Positions 11,764 to 12,659 of a DNA stretch of 12,659 nt are shown here, piece after piece. Position numbers and translations under genes: made by a program. Numbering within the stretch: position 1 is the first letter of the stretch; each line of letters starts with the position of its first letter. The DNA comes from Zongyangia gallinarum (GTDB lineage Bacteria > Bacillota > Clostridia > Oscillospirales > Ruminococcaceae). The DNA lies in assembly GCA_904419315.1 (NCBI GenBank), contig CAJFQY010000041.1, positions 1 through 12,659 on the forward strand. Reading direction: 5' to 3'. Below the pieces are notes generated by a model. That model worked only from the letters and a program-made list of their open reading frames with translations. It searched no databases and was not told where the DNA came from.

Positions 11764-12659
11764 TCATTCCGCGCGCAATGCGGTAACAGGATCGCTCTTT
11801 GCCGCTTTTCTAGAGGGGATGAGACCGCCGATCAATGTCAAAACCACGCTGAGGCCGATTAAAATGAGGCCATAAACAGCGGGGAGCGAAGCATTGATGT
11901 CTGTTGTTCCCGCGAGAGAATGGATCAGCGCGTTTCCCGGGATCAAAAGGAGCAGTGTCAATCCGATGCCGATGACGCCAGCACATAGCCCAATGATAAA
12001 GGTTTCGGCATTGAATACCTGAGAAATATTGTGTTTGGAGGCGCCAATGGCCCGGAGAATACCGATTTCTTTTTTTCGTTCTAGTACACTGATGTAGGTA
12101 ATAACGCCAATCATAATAGAGGACACAACAAGAGAAATCGCTACAAATGCAACCAGTACATAGCTGATGGTATCCACAATTTCAGTTACAGAAGACATCA
12201 GCGTTCCCACCATATCCGTATAGCGTATCATCTTACTTTCGTCGCCTTGCGCTTCCATACGGCTGTTGTAATCGTCAAGAATTTCGGTGATAGCCGCTTT
12301 ACTAGAAAAATCATACGGATAAATAGAAATTTGATTTGGATCCTTTAGGTCAGCATATCCGAAATCCATTAAATTTTTTTCATAGGACGCGTCCGCACCG
12401 GACATAAGGGAACGGAGCAGTTCGGTAAGCTCCTCTTCACTCATATTCATCTGGATGGCCGAATTAAAGGTGTCTGAGTCGATTTGGAAAGCTTGCCCTA
12501 GGTTATTTCCCAATTGTTCCATGGCCTGCTGCATTCCGCTTTCCATATTGGTTGCTATTTGACCCATGAGTTGTTCTATCATAGAGGAGATTTGGTTTTG
12601 CATCGTTTGCATGATCGCCTCGGTAAAAGAAGACATCATCGTCTGCATATAATTGCCCA
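11764..12659 (-). CDS. ABC transporter permease, MacB/FtsX type, C-terminal part (partial)
   Basis: The frame is open to the window edge, so the start lies beyond 12659; the first Met in view (12648) is internal. Numbering from it, residues 1 to about 155 are an extracytoplasmic helical region very rich in Met and Gln (for example MMSSFTEAIMQTMQNQISSM), then a short mixed domain. TM1 is about 161-189, followed by the FtsX-family signature ERKKEIGILRAIGAS (190-204). TM2 is about 215-237 and TM3 about 257-278. The C-terminus ends PSRKAAKSDPVTALRAE, the usual end of this family. These proteins do not import; they couple ATP hydrolysis at the membrane to export, lipoprotein release or peptide-antibiotic resistance. 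The ATPase is presumably fused or encoded upstream, outside the window. A bidirectional terminator follows. Substrate unknown. Confidence 0.9.
   Translation of the reverse strand, partial: GNYMQTMMSSFTEAIMQTMQNQISSMIEQLMGQIATNMESGMQQAMEQLGNNLGQAFQIDSDTFNSAIQMNMSEEELTELLRSLMSGADASYEKNLMDFGYADLKDPNQISIYPYDFSSKAAITEILDDYNSRMEAQGDESKMIRYTDMVGTLMSSVTEIVDTISYVLVAFVAISLVVSSIMIGVITYISVLERKKEIGILRAIGASKHNISQVFNAETFIIGLCAGVIGIGLTLLLLIPGNALIHSLAGTTDINASLPAVYGLILIGLSVVLTLIGGLIPSRKAAKSDPVTALRAE

Overview
The window looks like a chromosomal segment of a spore-forming member of the Clostridia, most likely a gut Oscillospiraceae-type organism. The reasons are a spoIIGA-sigE sporulation locus, typical Gram-positive promoters and ribosome binding sites, a wall-sorting signal of the NPxTG type followed by a short RKRK tail, and an exported fructan-degrading enzyme. 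The genus is inference; no rRNA or other marker is present.

Layout. Positions 1-270 hold two short, mutually truncated gene scraps on opposite strands: a mobile-element DUF3991-like fragment (+) and a LuxR/MalT-type regulator-like fragment (-). Positions 270-590 are non-coding and contain the terminator of the next operon. Positions 591-2425 (minus) carry a compact operon, two half-size chromate-transporter (ChrA) subunits followed by endonuclease III (nth), translationally linked and driven by a consensus promoter at 2457-2485. A divergent consensus promoter drives a 114-aa protein (2637-2981) that looks like a free-standing copy of the allosteric domain of 2-isopropylmalate synthase (LeuA). 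A shared bidirectional terminator separates it from a convergent 74-aa Cys/Trp/Asn-rich protein (3168-3392, minus), which has a sporulation-type promoter candidate.

Positions 3536-5296 hold the mother-cell sporulation switch: a promoter with the unusual 22-bp spacing known from the Bacillus spoIIG promoter, then spoIIGA (pro-sigma-E protease) and sigE (pro-sigma-E). The usual next gene, sigG, is not there. Instead a small lipoprotein gene (5378-5872) has its own promoter and terminator.

Positions 6141-11075 encode a 1644-aa secreted, wall-anchored GH32 fructanase (levanase/inulinase type). It has four N-terminal beta-sandwich modules in two pairs, three cadherin-like domains, a complete GH32 active site and a variant sorting signal. 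It is monocistronic, with no transporter or regulator beside it. A gene-poor 690-bp stretch follows (11076-11763). It contains several hairpins, a minus-strand terminator with no obvious gene of its own, and a plus-strand promoter whose spacer is a palindrome; it may encode a small RNA. The window ends in the C-terminal part of a MacB/FtsX-type ABC permease (minus), cut by the window edge.

The most interesting items are the orphan LeuA regulatory domain, the Cys-rich protein next to the spoIIG locus, the architecture of the GH32 enzyme, and the hairpin-rich gene-less segment at 11266-11530.
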